From positions 1 to 59,315 of IMG/VR virus record IMGVR_UViG_3300032605_000018: DNA of 59,315 nt, one strand, 5' to 3'. The notes under the pieces were generated by a model. It had not been told where the DNA came from and made no database searches. It saw only the letters and a program-made list of their open reading frames with translations. Source of the stretch: a virus. Each line of letters begins with the position of its first letter. The first letter of the stretch is position 1. The position numbers were made by a program, and so were the translations under genes. This document shows positions 1 to 7,469 of the stretch, in pieces.

Positions 1-765
1 TAGGTCTCCGGTATCAAACCATCCGGGGGTTGCAATATTAGCTCCACAAATTTCTAAATGGCCATTAATGATACGTGCATCAATACCATCTGGTAATCCC
101 ACAGTACCTATACGTTGTTTGCCATGTAACGGATTACTAAAGCAATGACTAAATGCTTCGGTCATTCCAAATGCTTCTATTATAGGAATATTGAATTTAT
201 TCTGCAGACCCTTGTATAGTAGATCCGGCAAAGGGGCACTAGCACCACGAATAAATCTTAAATTGGTATTAAATTCAAGTTCACCAATAACTCTGAGTAA
301 GTCTGGGATAGCTGTAATAAAAGTTGGACTATATTTGGGTAGATGTCTAATTTCCTTAACCGGCAAATAGTGAGTTTCACATCCAGCCAATTGTGTTGCC
401 CAATAAAATCCCTGACCATGTGCATGCCATAAACTCATAACACTCACATACCTATCATTGGCTGTAATATCATAAGCATTACAAATAGTCTTGGCCATGC
501 TGTCCAGTTGGTCTTGACTAAAACTACAGAACTTACTGTCGCCAGTGGTTCCACTGGTGTACCAAAGTACACGCTCGTTTGGATAGTCGGCACCATCTCT
601 ATGTTTTTCTTCAGTGTCTGTTATTAGTAAACTCCAGTCCGAATTGGCTAATAGGTATTGATTTCGTGCAGGAGTGGCATTAGGATTAATTACCATAATG
701 CTATAGTTGTTTAATTTAGGAATATAATCTTGTGGATTAGATACACACAGAACGGCACGTTTCAT
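1..765 (-). CDS. AMP-forming acyl/aryl ligase (ANL superfamily), C-terminus beyond window
   Basis: The open frame runs from an ATG at 765 to the left edge without a stop (255 codons seen). The translation carries the adenylate-forming core motifs in order: P-loop YTSGTTGDSK (about residues 69-78), FGMTE (199-203) and GWFDTGDL (248-255). Such enzymes activate a carboxylate as acyl-AMP and usually pass it to CoA, a carrier protein or an amine. Only about 68 residues precede the P-loop, much shorter than in typical acyl-CoA synthetases, so the N-terminal subdomain is compact or a start further upstream is missed. It diverges from folE across a 93-bp promoter region. The substrate is unknown. A link to the modification island on the same strand is inference. 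Confidence 0.85.
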   Translation of the reverse strand, partial: MKRAVLCVSNPQDYIPKLNNYSIMVINPNATPARNQYLLANSDWSLLITDTEEKHRDGADYPNERVLWYTSGTTGDSKFCSFSQDQLDSMAKTICNAYDITANDRYVSVMSLWHAHGQGFYWATQLAGCETHYLPVKEIRHLPKYSPTFITAIPDLLRVIGELEFNTNLRFIRGASAPLPDLLYKGLQNKFNIPIIEAFGMTEAFSHCFSNPLHGKQRIGTVGLPDGIDARIINGHLEICGANIATPGWFDTGDL

Positions 766-790
766 TGAACATGTATTTATTCTAAATGTA

Positions 791-819
791 TTGACTCCTA
801 GGTCTAAATACTATACAAT
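791..819 (+). promoter_or_regulatory. sigma-70-like promoter upstream of folE
   Basis: TTGACT (791-796), a 17-bp spacer and TACAAT (814-819) lie 39 bp upstream of the folE ATG. It is the only large gap before the rightward array, so it probably starts that transcript. Confidence 0.7.
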
Positions 820-858
820 AACTGAATAAAGTCATCCACGACAGAAAATAGGAAAACA

Positions 859-1551
859 ATGTCAGAAAAAAACTTAGCACAAGTATTACGTGAAAAAATG
901 AAAGCGGATAAGAAACGCTTTTGGGCTGGTGATAACATCAGTGAATACGTAACAGAAGAAGTAAAAGCAGAACTAATCAAGGAAGCCACTGTGGCTTTTG
1001 AGCAGGTATTAGATACGCTACTAATTGATCGTGAAAACGATCCCAATAGTCAAGGTACAGCTAAACGCTTGGCCAAGATGTACTACAATGAAATTATGGC
1101 AGGTAGATATGAATCTGCACCAGATGCAACAAGTTTTCCCAACGAGGTAGATGATGGATATAAAGGCATGTTGGTTGTACGGAGTGAATTGCGCTCTATG
1201 TGTAGTCATCATCATCAGCCAGTTGTGGGAGTGGCTTACATTGGGATTATTGCCGCCAATAGGCTTATTGGTCTTAGTAAGTATACTAGGATTGCTCAGT
1301 GGTGTGCTCGTCGCGGCACACTACAAGAAGAACTGTGCAACGACATAGCACGTGAGATCGGCTTAGCAACTGGTAGTAAAAATATTGCAGTTTATATTCA
1401 GGCCACACACGGATGTTGCGAAAATCGTGGTATTATGGCAGGTAGCTCATTGACTCAAACTACCGTATTAACAGGTGCATTCCAAATTGACATGAATACT
1501 AAAAAAGAGTTTTTTGATAATATCAAATTACAACAAGGTTATGCACGATGA
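859..1551 (+). CDS. folE: GTP cyclohydrolase I
   Basis: This enzyme converts GTP to 7,8-dihydroneopterin triphosphate, the first step shared by folate and 7-deazaguanine (queuosine-type) synthesis. The 230-residue product has the family core: CSHHHQP around residues 115-121 with zinc-ligand Cys115 and His117/118, RLIGLSKYTRI at 135-145, and THGCCENRG at 183-191 supplying the second Cys. The length matches bacterial FolE. A purine-rich leader precedes the ATG and a promoter lies at 791-819. queD and queE follow downstream, and DHFR and ThyA lie in the same array, so it could feed either CDG synthesis or folate for dTMP synthesis. Confidence 0.95.
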   Translation: MSEKNLAQVLREKMKADKKRFWAGDNISEYVTEEVKAELIKEATVAFEQVLDTLLIDRENDPNSQGTAKRLAKMYYNEIMAGRYESAPDATSFPNEVDDGYKGMLVVRSELRSMCSHHHQPVVGVAYIGIIAANRLIGLSKYTRIAQWCARRGTLQEELCNDIAREIGLATGSKNIAVYIQATHGCCENRGIMAGSSLTQTTVLTGAFQIDMNTKKEFFDNIKLQQGYAR

Positions 1552-1811
1552 AATGGCTAAAGAGAATTGTTGTTAAGTGGGTTAGAGATGACTGGTCTGT
1601 AGCACAGGATGTAGCTGTAGGTGCAAGATCAGTTGATGTAGAAGGACTATCCTTTAATGTTATGCCGGCACAAGGCGGAACTGTAGTGCAGATTCGTAGC
1701 TACGATCGTCGAACAGATCGTAATAATAGCATCACACATGTTATCCCCGACGGCGAAGATATTGCAACACGCATCGGACATATTGTTAGCATGGAATTAT
1801 TGCGTTCATGA
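1548..1811 (+). CDS. Small phage protein, paralogue of the next gene
   Basis: An 87-residue product of unknown function starts at an ATG overlapping the folE stop (ATGA). Its C-terminal half shares a pattern with the following gene: GGTVVQIRS, then THVIPDGEDIATRIGHIVSM, against GGTIVQMN and LYIIPDGADFDRELGKIITM. This suggests a tandem duplication of a small beta-rich domain. The N-terminus is basic (MKWLKRIVVKW). No signal peptide or known catalytic motif is visible. Confidence 0.7.
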   Translation: MKWLKRIVVKWVRDDWSVAQDVAVGARSVDVEGLSFNVMPAQGGTVVQIRSYDRRTDRNNSITHVIPDGEDIATRIGHIVSMELLRS

Positions 1812-2137
1812 GCTTCTGGTTCAAGAACTTCCGCATCAGCATATTAAACTGGTTAGCAGCAGGTAGAATTACAATAGAGAAAGATAAAAAACCCATGTCA
1901 TACACCTTAGGCGGCAGTCAAGGAACTATTAATATTAATCCAGCTGGATATGGGGTTGCACAAACGCCACAGTCCAGTCAAACAATGACTATTAAAATTA
2001 CCCCAGCCAATGGTGGTACTATTGTTCAGATGAATCTGCAAGAATATAGCAATGGCGAGCTGTATATTATCCCCGATGGTGCAGACTTTGATCGTGAGTT
2101 AGGCAAAATTATTACTATGAGCAAGTTAAAAGCATGA
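1808..2137 (+). CDS. Small phage protein, paralogue of the preceding gene
   Basis: A 109-residue product of unknown function overlaps the previous stop by 4 nt. Its last 45 residues (GGTIVQMN to ITMSKLKA) align with the preceding protein. The N-terminal half differs: FWFKNFRISILNWLAAGRI followed by a Gly/Asn-rich stretch. Overlaps with both neighbours suggest coupled translation in an operon behind folE. Confidence 0.7.
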   Translation: MSFWFKNFRISILNWLAAGRITIEKDKKPMSYTLGGSQGTININPAGYGVAQTPQSSQTMTIKITPANGGTIVQMNLQEYSNGELYIIPDGADFDRELGKIITMSKLKA

Positions 2138-2361
2138 TAGTCGAATCGTTGCAAACTGTCGTTGGAGAAGTCAATGGATTATGGTCTTGGGTCATCGGTA
2201 TTGTTGCTGGGTGGGGTTTAACATTTAGCTTAGTAGTTGCTGCATTGGTATATGCTCATGTTCGCATCGTTAGACTAAATCACAAAATATTGCAACTTGA
2301 AAATCGTATTATTACCGAAGGCAGAGATGTTAGCCTACGTTTAACCAAGGTTGAAAAATGA
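2134..2361 (+). CDS. Small membrane protein with coiled-coil tail
   Basis: A 75-residue product of unknown function. Residues 18-42 form a hydrophobic helix (WVIGIVAGWGLTFSLVVAAL), followed by a charged heptad-like segment (residues 46-75, IVRLNHKILQLENRII). The layout resembles small spanin- or holin-like phage membrane proteins, but nothing diagnostic is visible. It overlaps both neighbours by 4 nt. Confidence 0.65.
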   Translation: MIVESLQTVVGEVNGLWSWVIGIVAGWGLTFSLVVAALVYAHVRIVRLNHKILQLENRIITEGRDVSLRLTKVEK

Positions 2362-2714
2362 TTAATAATATCTATTCTAACACCTCAGGATATCTACATG
2401 TCAGCGGACACAACAATACTCCATACGTTTATCCTGATCCGAGTGGTAACCCAGCAACTGGTATGATTCGCATGAATGGCAATCATTGTGAAGTCTATAA
2501 CGGAAGCAACTGGCTTGCGTTTGGTAGTACTGCTGAAGTTAGTTTAAGCGGTGCGGCTATTAGTGCTCTAGATTGGTGCCATAAGAAAATGGCCGAAGAA
2601 ACTCGTATCAAAGAACTTGCCGCCAAGAATGTTACAGTAGCAGATGCACTTGCCAAGTACGAACTAGCACAAGCTCAACTTAAAATGGTTTTAACCTTAA
2701 CTGACGCAGAGTAA
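2358..2714 (+). CDS. Conserved phage protein, possible virion component
   Basis: A 118-residue product. Residues 35-55 (GMIRMNGNHCEVYNGSNWLAF) resemble the short beta module, with its motif 'vYNGsnW', that recurs in phage fibre and baseplate proteins. The C-terminal half is a helical, Ala-rich segment (about 65-118). It starts by ATGA overlap and ends by a 1-nt overlap with the next gene. The virion role is inference. Confidence 0.6.
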   Translation: MINNIYSNTSGYLHVSGHNNTPYVYPDPSGNPATGMIRMNGNHCEVYNGSNWLAFGSTAEVSLSGAAISALDWCHKKMAEETRIKELAAKNVTVADALAKYELAQAQLKMVLTLTDAE

Positions 2715-3037
2715 TGCAACAACTTCCCCCAGGATGCAAGGTAGCATACGAAATCCGTTTTATGGTCAACGAACTCACTGACGAAATGGGCGAGTGGTTT
2801 AACATGATTGGCGGAAGTGCTACTAGAGTACGCTGGTGGGATGGCCGTGGTCGCGAACATTTTACAAATCAAGTACAATACGGTAAAGCCAAAGCCAGCT
2901 ACAAAATGCAAGATGGCACAGGTTTAACCTTAGTAAGGTTTGATGGAGCAGATGCAAGCGCCGCAAGTATGTTCCTGTTAAAATTTATAGATTATATACA
3001 AACACACAACCTAAAAGAAGCAGAACATTATGTCTAG
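2714..3037 (+). CDS. Hypothetical phage protein, Trp-rich
   Basis: A 107-residue product of unknown function. It contains VRWWDGRGREHF around residues 38-50 and ends ASMFLLKFIDYIQTH. The same order (WW/W-G-H pattern, then ASMFxL near the end) appears in the protein at 23081-23371, and a related C-terminus (FxLxWG) appears in the cluster at 18637-19661, so it may belong to a small family dispersed in this genome. Confidence 0.65.
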   Translation: MQQLPPGCKVAYEIRFMVNELTDEMGEWFNMIGGSATRVRWWDGRGREHFTNQVQYGKAKASYKMQDGTGLTLVRFDGADASAASMFLLKFIDYIQTHNLKEAEHYV

Positions 3038-3620
3038 AAAAGTATTTTACAAAGAAGCAACAATTAAGGGCTGGGTACACGAAATCATTCGTGCAATGGC
3101 CCGAGATGGATGGCGCCCCGACTATGTTGTGGGACTTACCCGCGGCGGCCTAATTCCTGCTAATATGTTAAGTCAATATTTAGATGTACCAATGGAAACC
3201 CTTAAAGTTAGTTTCCGCGACGATAATGCTAACCCAGAGTCTAATCTATGGATGGCCGAAGAAGCATTCGGATATTTTCCAACAGAATATACAAGTGAAA
3301 TAGGACCAATTGCAGTTAATAATAGTGTACTTGGCGGCGACAATTCGTTTGATTATACTATATATGCTAAAAATATTCTTATTGTAGATGATATTAACGA
3401 CACTGGTGCTACACTCAATTGGATCAAAGAAGATTGGCGTAGCGGTTGCTTACCCAATCATCCACGCTGGGAAAATGTTTTTGGTAACAATGTACGCTTT
3501 GCTGTACTAATCAACAACGAAGCAAGTGACTTTAAGGATGTAGACTATGCGGGTATGTCCATAAACAAATTAGAAGATCCTATTTGGTGCGTATTTCCTT
3601 GGGAGGAGTGGTGGCAATAA
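3030..3620 (+). CDS. Phosphoribosyltransferase (type I fold)
   Basis: A 196-residue protein with the PRPP-binding signature VDDINDTGAT at residues 119-128 and the upstream LTRGGLIPA loop (36-44), as in hypoxanthine/xanthine/adenine phosphoribosyltransferases. It would transfer a phosphoribosyl group from PRPP to a nucleobase or release a base. The acceptor cannot be read from the sequence. With folE, queD and queE nearby, nucleobase salvage or 7-deazaguanine handling are both plausible. It overlaps the previous gene by 8 nt. Confidence 0.85.
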   Translation: MSRKVFYKEATIKGWVHEIIRAMARDGWRPDYVVGLTRGGLIPANMLSQYLDVPMETLKVSFRDDNANPESNLWMAEEAFGYFPTEYTSEIGPIAVNNSVLGGDNSFDYTIYAKNILIVDDINDTGATLNWIKEDWRSGCLPNHPRWENVFGNNVRFAVLINNEASDFKDVDYAGMSINKLEDPIWCVFPWEEWWQ

Positions 3621-3961
3621 AGAAGTTTGAACTCGATGAATCTCTCGAATGGCACCTTGCTACTTATGAAGAATGGAATAGTTATCTAAACCAGGACGTT
3701 GTTACCGACGAAGATCTTGTTGAAGTCCTTAAAGGTAAGGGCAAGTGTAGTATGACCGGTAGCGATGATGGGCCAGAGTTTAAGGCATTACGTGAGCAAT
3801 TAGAAACCCTAGGTTATATTCGGATTCAACGTAGTTGGTGGAATGGTGATAGGGTATTAAAACCATTTATGTTAAACGGAATCACGTTTAGAAAAGATAC
3901 CCAGTTTTCGTCTGGAGCCGCTATGAAAATGCATTTAGAATTTGCCAGGAAATATAAATGA
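3611..3961 (+). CDS. Hypothetical phage protein
   Basis: Unknown function, about 116 residues. I chose the GTG at 3611 because GGGAGG (3601-3606) sits just upstream; the longer frame from the ATG at 3584 would overlap the phosphoribosyltransferase by 37 nt. It is rich in charged residues and aromatics (RSWWNGDRVLKPFMLNG near the middle). No catalytic motif recognised. Confidence 0.65.
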   Translation: MAIKKFELDESLEWHLATYEEWNSYLNQDVVTDEDLVEVLKGKGKCSMTGSDDGPEFKALREQLETLGYIRIQRSWWNGDRVLKPFMLNGITFRKDTQFSSGAAMKMHLEFARKYK

Positions 3962-4143
3962 TAGCCCTAACAGCCCTGATGTGTGCTTTACTTGGATACC
4001 AAGTGACAATGCCTGCGGTTGACAATGCCAAATATACCTTTACAGTTCACGAAGGGCATATTGTACGCATGAATACCCAAAATGGTACATTTGAACTATG
4101 CGATGATAAACTTAAATGCACCCAAATTGAACAAGATAAATAG
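3958..4143 (+). CDS. Small exported or membrane-anchored protein
   Basis: A 61-residue product overlapping the previous stop by 4 nt. It begins with a short hydrophobic segment (IALTALMCALLGYQV), followed by a polar domain with two Cys near the end (FELCDDKLKCTQ), which suggests a periplasmic disulfide. Function unknown. It is the last gene before the queD promoter. Confidence 0.6.
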   Translation: MIALTALMCALLGYQVTMPAVDNAKYTFTVHEGHIVRMNTQNGTFELCDDKLKCTQIEQDK

Positions 4144-4183
4144 TTATATCCCCAAAAACATCGGTCTTATGGCGTCATCCCGA

Positions 4184-4212
4184 TTGATAAATTCTGCCGC
4201 CTATGCTATAAT
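4184..4212 (+). promoter_or_regulatory. sigma-70-like promoter for queD, extended -10
   Basis: TTGATA (4184-4189), a 17-bp spacer and TGCTATAAT (4204-4212) with a perfect -10 and TG extension. GGAG at 4220-4223 then serves the queD ATG at 4231. Confidence 0.8.
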
Positions 4213-4230
4213 TAACATAGGAGAATTATT

Positions 4231-4731
4231 ATGAATCAAGCAATACAATACAAGTACACCAGTACAAAAGAATATCATGACGCATTTCCGTGTGCATATC
4301 GCCAATGGAAATCCGATAGTCACTGTAACTTAATTCACGGTTATAGTTTTAGTATGAAATTTTACTTTGGTACAGATACATTAGATACCCGCCACTGGGC
4401 TGCCGATTATGGCGGACTTAAAGAGCTTAAAGGTATTTTAGAAAGTCAATTTGATCACACTTTATTAGTGGCAGAAGATGATCCTGAATTAGAAACATAC
4501 AAACTTTTACAAGAAAAAAATCTAGCTAAACTTACTATCCTTCCTAGGCTAGGGTGTGAAGGACTAGCAGATATGTTGTACAAATATGTCAATGGTGTTT
4601 ATATCCCTGACATGTGGGGTGAAGCTGAAGCAGATCGTCTATGGTGCTACAAAGTCGAAGTTAGAGAAACCCAAAGTAACATGGCGTTTCGTGAAGGACA
4701 TCGTGAGTGGAATGAAGACCTGTTCGCCTAA
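4231..4731 (+). CDS. queD: 6-carboxy-5,6,7,8-tetrahydropterin synthase
   Basis: It converts dihydroneopterin triphosphate (the FolE product) to 6-carboxytetrahydropterin in the 7-deazaguanine pathway. The 166-residue protein has the PTPS/QueD core: His16, then HCNLIHGYSF (31-40) with the likely catalytic Cys32, DYGGLKELK (59-67), FDHTLL (74-79, catalytic Asp-His) and VEVRET (142-147). The usual HGH zinc motif reads HGY here, so one expected zinc-ligand His is replaced by Tyr. It has its own promoter and overlaps the MazG-like gene. Confidence 0.9.
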   Translation: MNQAIQYKYTSTKEYHDAFPCAYRQWKSDSHCNLIHGYSFSMKFYFGTDTLDTRHWAADYGGLKELKGILESQFDHTLLVAEDDPELETYKLLQEKNLAKLTILPRLGCEGLADMLYKYVNGVYIPDMWGEAEADRLWCYKVEVRETQSNMAFREGHREWNEDLFA

Positions 4732-4993
4732 GGTAAACAAAATCCTAGACATACTCCAAGAGGAGTGTGCGGAAGTAATTGTTGCTATCAGCAAGATTCG
4801 CCGCTTTGGCATAGACAATAGTTACAAAGATGGCGGCACTCAACGTGAGCACTTAGTACAAGAGTTGGGCGATGTTACTTTACTAATAGAATTACTTAAA
4901 GCACACCAAGTATATACAGATAAAGAATTACATGTAGCACAAGTGAAAAAAAGTCAAAAACTAACCGAATGGTCAAACATATATGAAGATTAA
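4712..4993 (+). CDS. MazG-like nucleotide pyrophosphohydrolase
   Basis: A 93-residue all-alpha NTP-PPase fold protein. EECAE (17-21) and ELGD (51-54) match the EExxE...ExxD magnesium-binding pattern of MazG and related enzymes, which hydrolyse (d)NTPs to NMP and pyrophosphate. The ATG at 4712 lies inside the queD 3' end (20-nt overlap). Phage MazG proteins are thought to adjust nucleotide or alarmone pools; the substrate here is unknown. Confidence 0.75.
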   Translation: MKTCSPKVNKILDILQEECAEVIVAISKIRRFGIDNSYKDGGTQREHLVQELGDVTLLIELLKAHQVYTDKELHVAQVKKSQKLTEWSNIYED

Positions 4994-5297
4994 AAAAATG
5001 TCAAAGAAAAAAGTTGATGTTAGCTTTTTAGATCCAGTAACGTTTGAAGTGATATGTACGTTTAATCAATGTGTAGACAAATTTACCATTGAGGGGTCGG
5101 AAGTATTAGAAAAGCAACCTAAATGGGCAGGTGGAGAGGTTATATTACACGAAATGTTTTATCACGAATGCAACGAGTGTGGTAGGCGTGTATTTGCTAA
5201 AGGTGATAGAACTAAAGCATATCATAGCTATTTGTCCGGTGTAATGCAGAAATCTGCAAATAATAATTTAATTAATCCCGAAGACCCAACTCAATAA
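4983..5297 (+). CDS. Hypothetical protein with a CxxC pair
   Basis: A 104-residue product of unknown function. HECNECGRRVFAKGD (about residues 57-71) looks like half a zinc ribbon and is vaguely like the N-terminus of MqsA-type antitoxins, but a second CxxC is missing. The first ATG overlaps the previous gene by 11 nt; a second ATG at 4998 (MSKKKV) is an equally good start. The 88 bp after its stop hold no convincing gene. Confidence 0.6.
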   Translation: MKIKKMSKKKVDVSFLDPVTFEVICTFNQCVDKFTIEGSEVLEKQPKWAGGEVILHEMFYHECNECGRRVFAKGDRTKAYHSYLSGVMQKSANNNLINPEDPTQ

Positions 5298-5385
5298 AAA
5301 TTAAATGCGTAGGGTAGAAGAACACCAAAAGAATGGCGTGGCAAAACACCAAGAGAGTTAGGATTTGATATGTTAAAGGACAATA

Positions 5386-6249
5386 ATGGCAAAGATTAAA
5401 GTAAGTGAATTGTTTTATTCACTTCAGGGAGAAGGAAGATTTGTTGGCGTGCCATCAGTTTTTCTGCGGACGTATGGTTGCAATTTTACGTGTAGTTCAT
5501 TTGGTTGCAAGCCCGGTGAAAAATCCACAGGTGCAGATGAAGTTGCTAAAGAAGTTAGCAAATATGATACTTTCTTAAGTTTACCCTTAGTTGAAACAGG
5601 TTGCGATAGTTACGCAAGTTGGCATCCTGCATTTAAACACCTAAGTCCAACATTAACTACAGAAGAACTTGTAGAACAAATGTTAGCATTAACTCCTAAT
5701 AACATGTGGGCGCAGAATAACGGCAATGATGTACACCTGGTTATTACTGGCGGTGAACCATTGTTGGGTTGGCAACGTGCTTATGCTGAGTTGCTGAGTC
5801 ATCCACGTATGGCAGACTTAAAGAACATTACATTTGAAACCAATGGTACCCAAGAGCTACATGAAGACTTTCGTGATTACTTAATCGATTGGGTTGATGA
5901 ATTACCCGGACGTGAAGTTACCTTTAGCGTAAGTGCCAAGTTAAGTGCTAGTGGGGAAACTTGGGAAGATGCTATCAAGCCCAAGGTTGTTAATATCTAT
6001 CAAACATATGGACACACATATCTTAAGTTTGTTGTGGAAACAACGGATCACGTTGACGAGGCAGTTCGGGCTGTAGATGCTTTCCGTGCAGGTGGATTTA
6101 CTGGTGTTGTTTACTTGATGCCACAGGGCGGTGTTGTTGATCCATATGAATCAAACAAACTAAACATTGCCAATATCTGTTGCGAACGTGGATTTAATTA
6201 TAGCCCACGCTTGCACGTAGACTTGTGGGGCAATGGTTGGGGCAAGTGA
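5386..6249 (+). CDS. queE: 7-carboxy-7-deazaguanine synthase (radical SAM)
   Basis: It converts 6-carboxytetrahydropterin to 7-carboxy-7-deazaguanine by radical SAM ring contraction. The 287-residue protein has the QueE opening YSLQGEGRFVGVPSVFLR, the SAM-binding TGGEPLL, and FETNGTQ. Cluster-binding cysteines appear as Cys32-x3-Cys36 followed by Cys41 (x4 instead of the standard x2), with another Cys73 in GCDSYASWHP, so the third ligand is uncertain. It has a good ribosome site (AAAGGA). With FolE and QueD it would take GTP to CDG; no queC is visible in the window. Confidence 0.92.
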   Translation: MAKIKVSELFYSLQGEGRFVGVPSVFLRTYGCNFTCSSFGCKPGEKSTGADEVAKEVSKYDTFLSLPLVETGCDSYASWHPAFKHLSPTLTTEELVEQMLALTPNNMWAQNNGNDVHLVITGGEPLLGWQRAYAELLSHPRMADLKNITFETNGTQELHEDFRDYLIDWVDELPGREVTFSVSAKLSASGETWEDAIKPKVVNIYQTYGHTYLKFVVETTDHVDEAVRAVDAFRAGGFTGVVYLMPQGGVVDPYESNKLNIANICCERGFNYSPRLHVDLWGNGWGK

Positions 6250-6263
6250 AAGTAAGGTACGGA

Positions 6264-6518
6264 ATGTTTCCGCAAGGCTTATACGGAATGAATATAACAG
6301 GAATGTGGATGGACGAACAATACGATCCTTTTAATACTCGTGCAGAGTTTAAATTAGTTTATTTGCTATGGCCTAAGCGTTGCCATATAACTGGTCGGCG
6401 TCTTTGGCTAACCCATGCTTACAAAGGTACAGCAGTATGGACTGGGCCTGGAACTCCAGTTGAAGAACATCGTTACTACAACGAAGTAGAATACATTATA
6501 CAGAAATTAAAACAGTGA
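6264..6518 (+). CDS. Conserved phage protein, Trp/Tyr-rich
   Basis: Unknown function, 84 residues from the ATG at 6264, which has AAGG 6 nt upstream. A GTG at 6246 overlapping the queE stop (GTGA) is the alternative start. Notable segments are LLWPKRCHITGRRLWL and AYKGTAVWTGPGTPVEEHRYY; similar small proteins are, from memory, common in marine T4-like phages. It ends in a GTGA overlap with the next gene. Confidence 0.65.
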   Translation: MFPQGLYGMNITGMWMDEQYDPFNTRAEFKLVYLLWPKRCHITGRRLWLTHAYKGTAVWTGPGTPVEEHRYYNEVEYIIQKLKQ

Positions 6519-6976
6519 CTGATAAAAGGTCTAATGTCAGTGACGGGCGTACCAGCTTTGATATCACTGTGGGCAATGTCTTAATACCCTTCTTTAATAG
6601 AAATGTTAGCACGTATCCTACAGAGTCTAGTGGTCCAAAGTTTGATCTTGTACCTGTCACTAAACAAAAAGACATAATGATCAATCATGCTAGGATGTAT
6701 GCCCAGCAGGAGTATGATCGTATTATGGAACTAGTTGCAGTACTACAAAAGCAAGCAGAAGGTATTAAACGTCGGTTAGATATCACCGACATGGTGCATG
6801 CTGCCGAATACCAGTTTCAAGTAGTAATGGGTAACCTGTACTGGTTAGTATGGGACCGTAGAAAAGAACAAATGTTGTTGGTGCAAACAGGACCCACAGA
6901 TTGGACTACTGGTGTACCAGTTGACTATGAGTACCTAAGTCAAGTAAAATACATGGTTAGAAATTCAGGAGAATGA
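6515..6976 (+). CDS. DUF2452 family protein
   Basis: A 153-residue protein with a GTG start overlapping the previous stop. It follows the DUF2452 layout: a Pro/Ser N-terminus, then FDLVPVTKQKDIMINHARM, a helical region (QEYDRIMELVAVLQKQAEGI), then AAEYQFQVVMGNLYWLVW and a C-terminal strand-rich tail. The family is of unknown biochemical function. The assignment comes from recalled pattern similarity, not a search. Confidence 0.7.
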   Translation: MTDKRSNVSDGRTSFDITVGNVLIPFFNRNVSTYPTESSGPKFDLVPVTKQKDIMINHARMYAQQEYDRIMELVAVLQKQAEGIKRRLDITDMVHAAEYQFQVVMGNLYWLVWDRRKEQMLLVQTGPTDWTTGVPVDYEYLSQVKYMVRNSGE

Positions 6977-6978
6977 AA

Positions 6979-7458
6979 ATGGCAACTAAAAAGCCAGTAG
7001 CAAAGAAAACAGTAACTAAGAAAGTTGCAGTTAAAAAGCCAGTAGCAAAGAAAACAGTAACTAAGAAAGTTGCAGTTAAACAGCCAGTGGCTAAAGCAAC
7101 TGCAACACCTAAAGTCAAGACAACCAAGAAGATTGATTTTACAGGAATGACTCCGCGACAAGCAGCTGACGCCAAAGGAGAACCTTGGGTTAGTGTAGTA
7201 GCAGTGGAATTAGATCCAGATAATATCGGCAATGGTGCGTTTGAATTAGACTGGAATGAAAAGTTCATCACAAACTTGGTACGTGCCGGATACAAAGGCA
7301 AAACAGATAGTGACATGGTAGACCTATGGTTCCAAGACGTATGTAAGAACGTGGTAGCCGAAAACTTTGAACAATGGGAAGCCAATCAACCAATTAATGA
7401 TCGTCCTAGAGAAATCAATCGTAGAGATATCGGTGATGGACGCACCGAGGTAAGTTAA
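6979..7458 (+). CDS. Phage protein with Lys/Ala/Pro-rich histone-H1-like N-terminal tail
   Basis: A 159-residue protein. The first ~50 residues are a basic low-complexity tail built from a 15-residue unit (KKPVAKKTVTKKVAV) repeated twice perfectly plus a degenerate third copy. The remaining ~110 residues form an acidic globular domain (FTGMTPRQAADAKGEPW to FEQWEANQ). The tail suggests nucleic-acid or polyanion binding (inference). The ATG at 6979 is preferred over 6973 because AGGAG lies 7 nt upstream of it. Confidence 0.7.
   Translation: MATKKPVAKKTVTKKVAVKKPVAKKTVTKKVAVKQPVAKATATPKVKTTKKIDFTGMTPRQAADAKGEPWVSVVAVELDPDNIGNGAFELDWNEKFITNLVRAGYKGKTDSDMVDLWFQDVCKNVVAENFEQWEANQPINDRPREINRRDIGDGRTEVS
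6988..7077 (+). repeat. Two perfect tandem copies of a 45-bp coding repeat
   Basis: Copies occupy 6988-7032 and 7033-7077 and are identical at the DNA level, so the duplication is recent or maintained by recombination. A third partial, diverged copy follows from 7078. The unit is 15 codons, so expansion or contraction keeps the frame. Confidence 0.95.
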
Positions 7459-7469
7459 TATAGGTCAGT

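Noticed and set aside
5305-5399. Short reading frame before queE encoding a peptide with RTPKEWRGKTPRELGFD
   Set aside because: The plausible peptide is in a frame without an in-frame start (a TAG precedes it), and the ATG at 5305 leads to 18 residues in another frame. It may be a frameshifted remnant, but this is not supportable as a gene.
6957-7385. Antisense frames opposite the Lys-rich protein
   Set aside because: They arise from the low-complexity Lys/Ala repeat and have no ribosome site; the sense gene explains the region.
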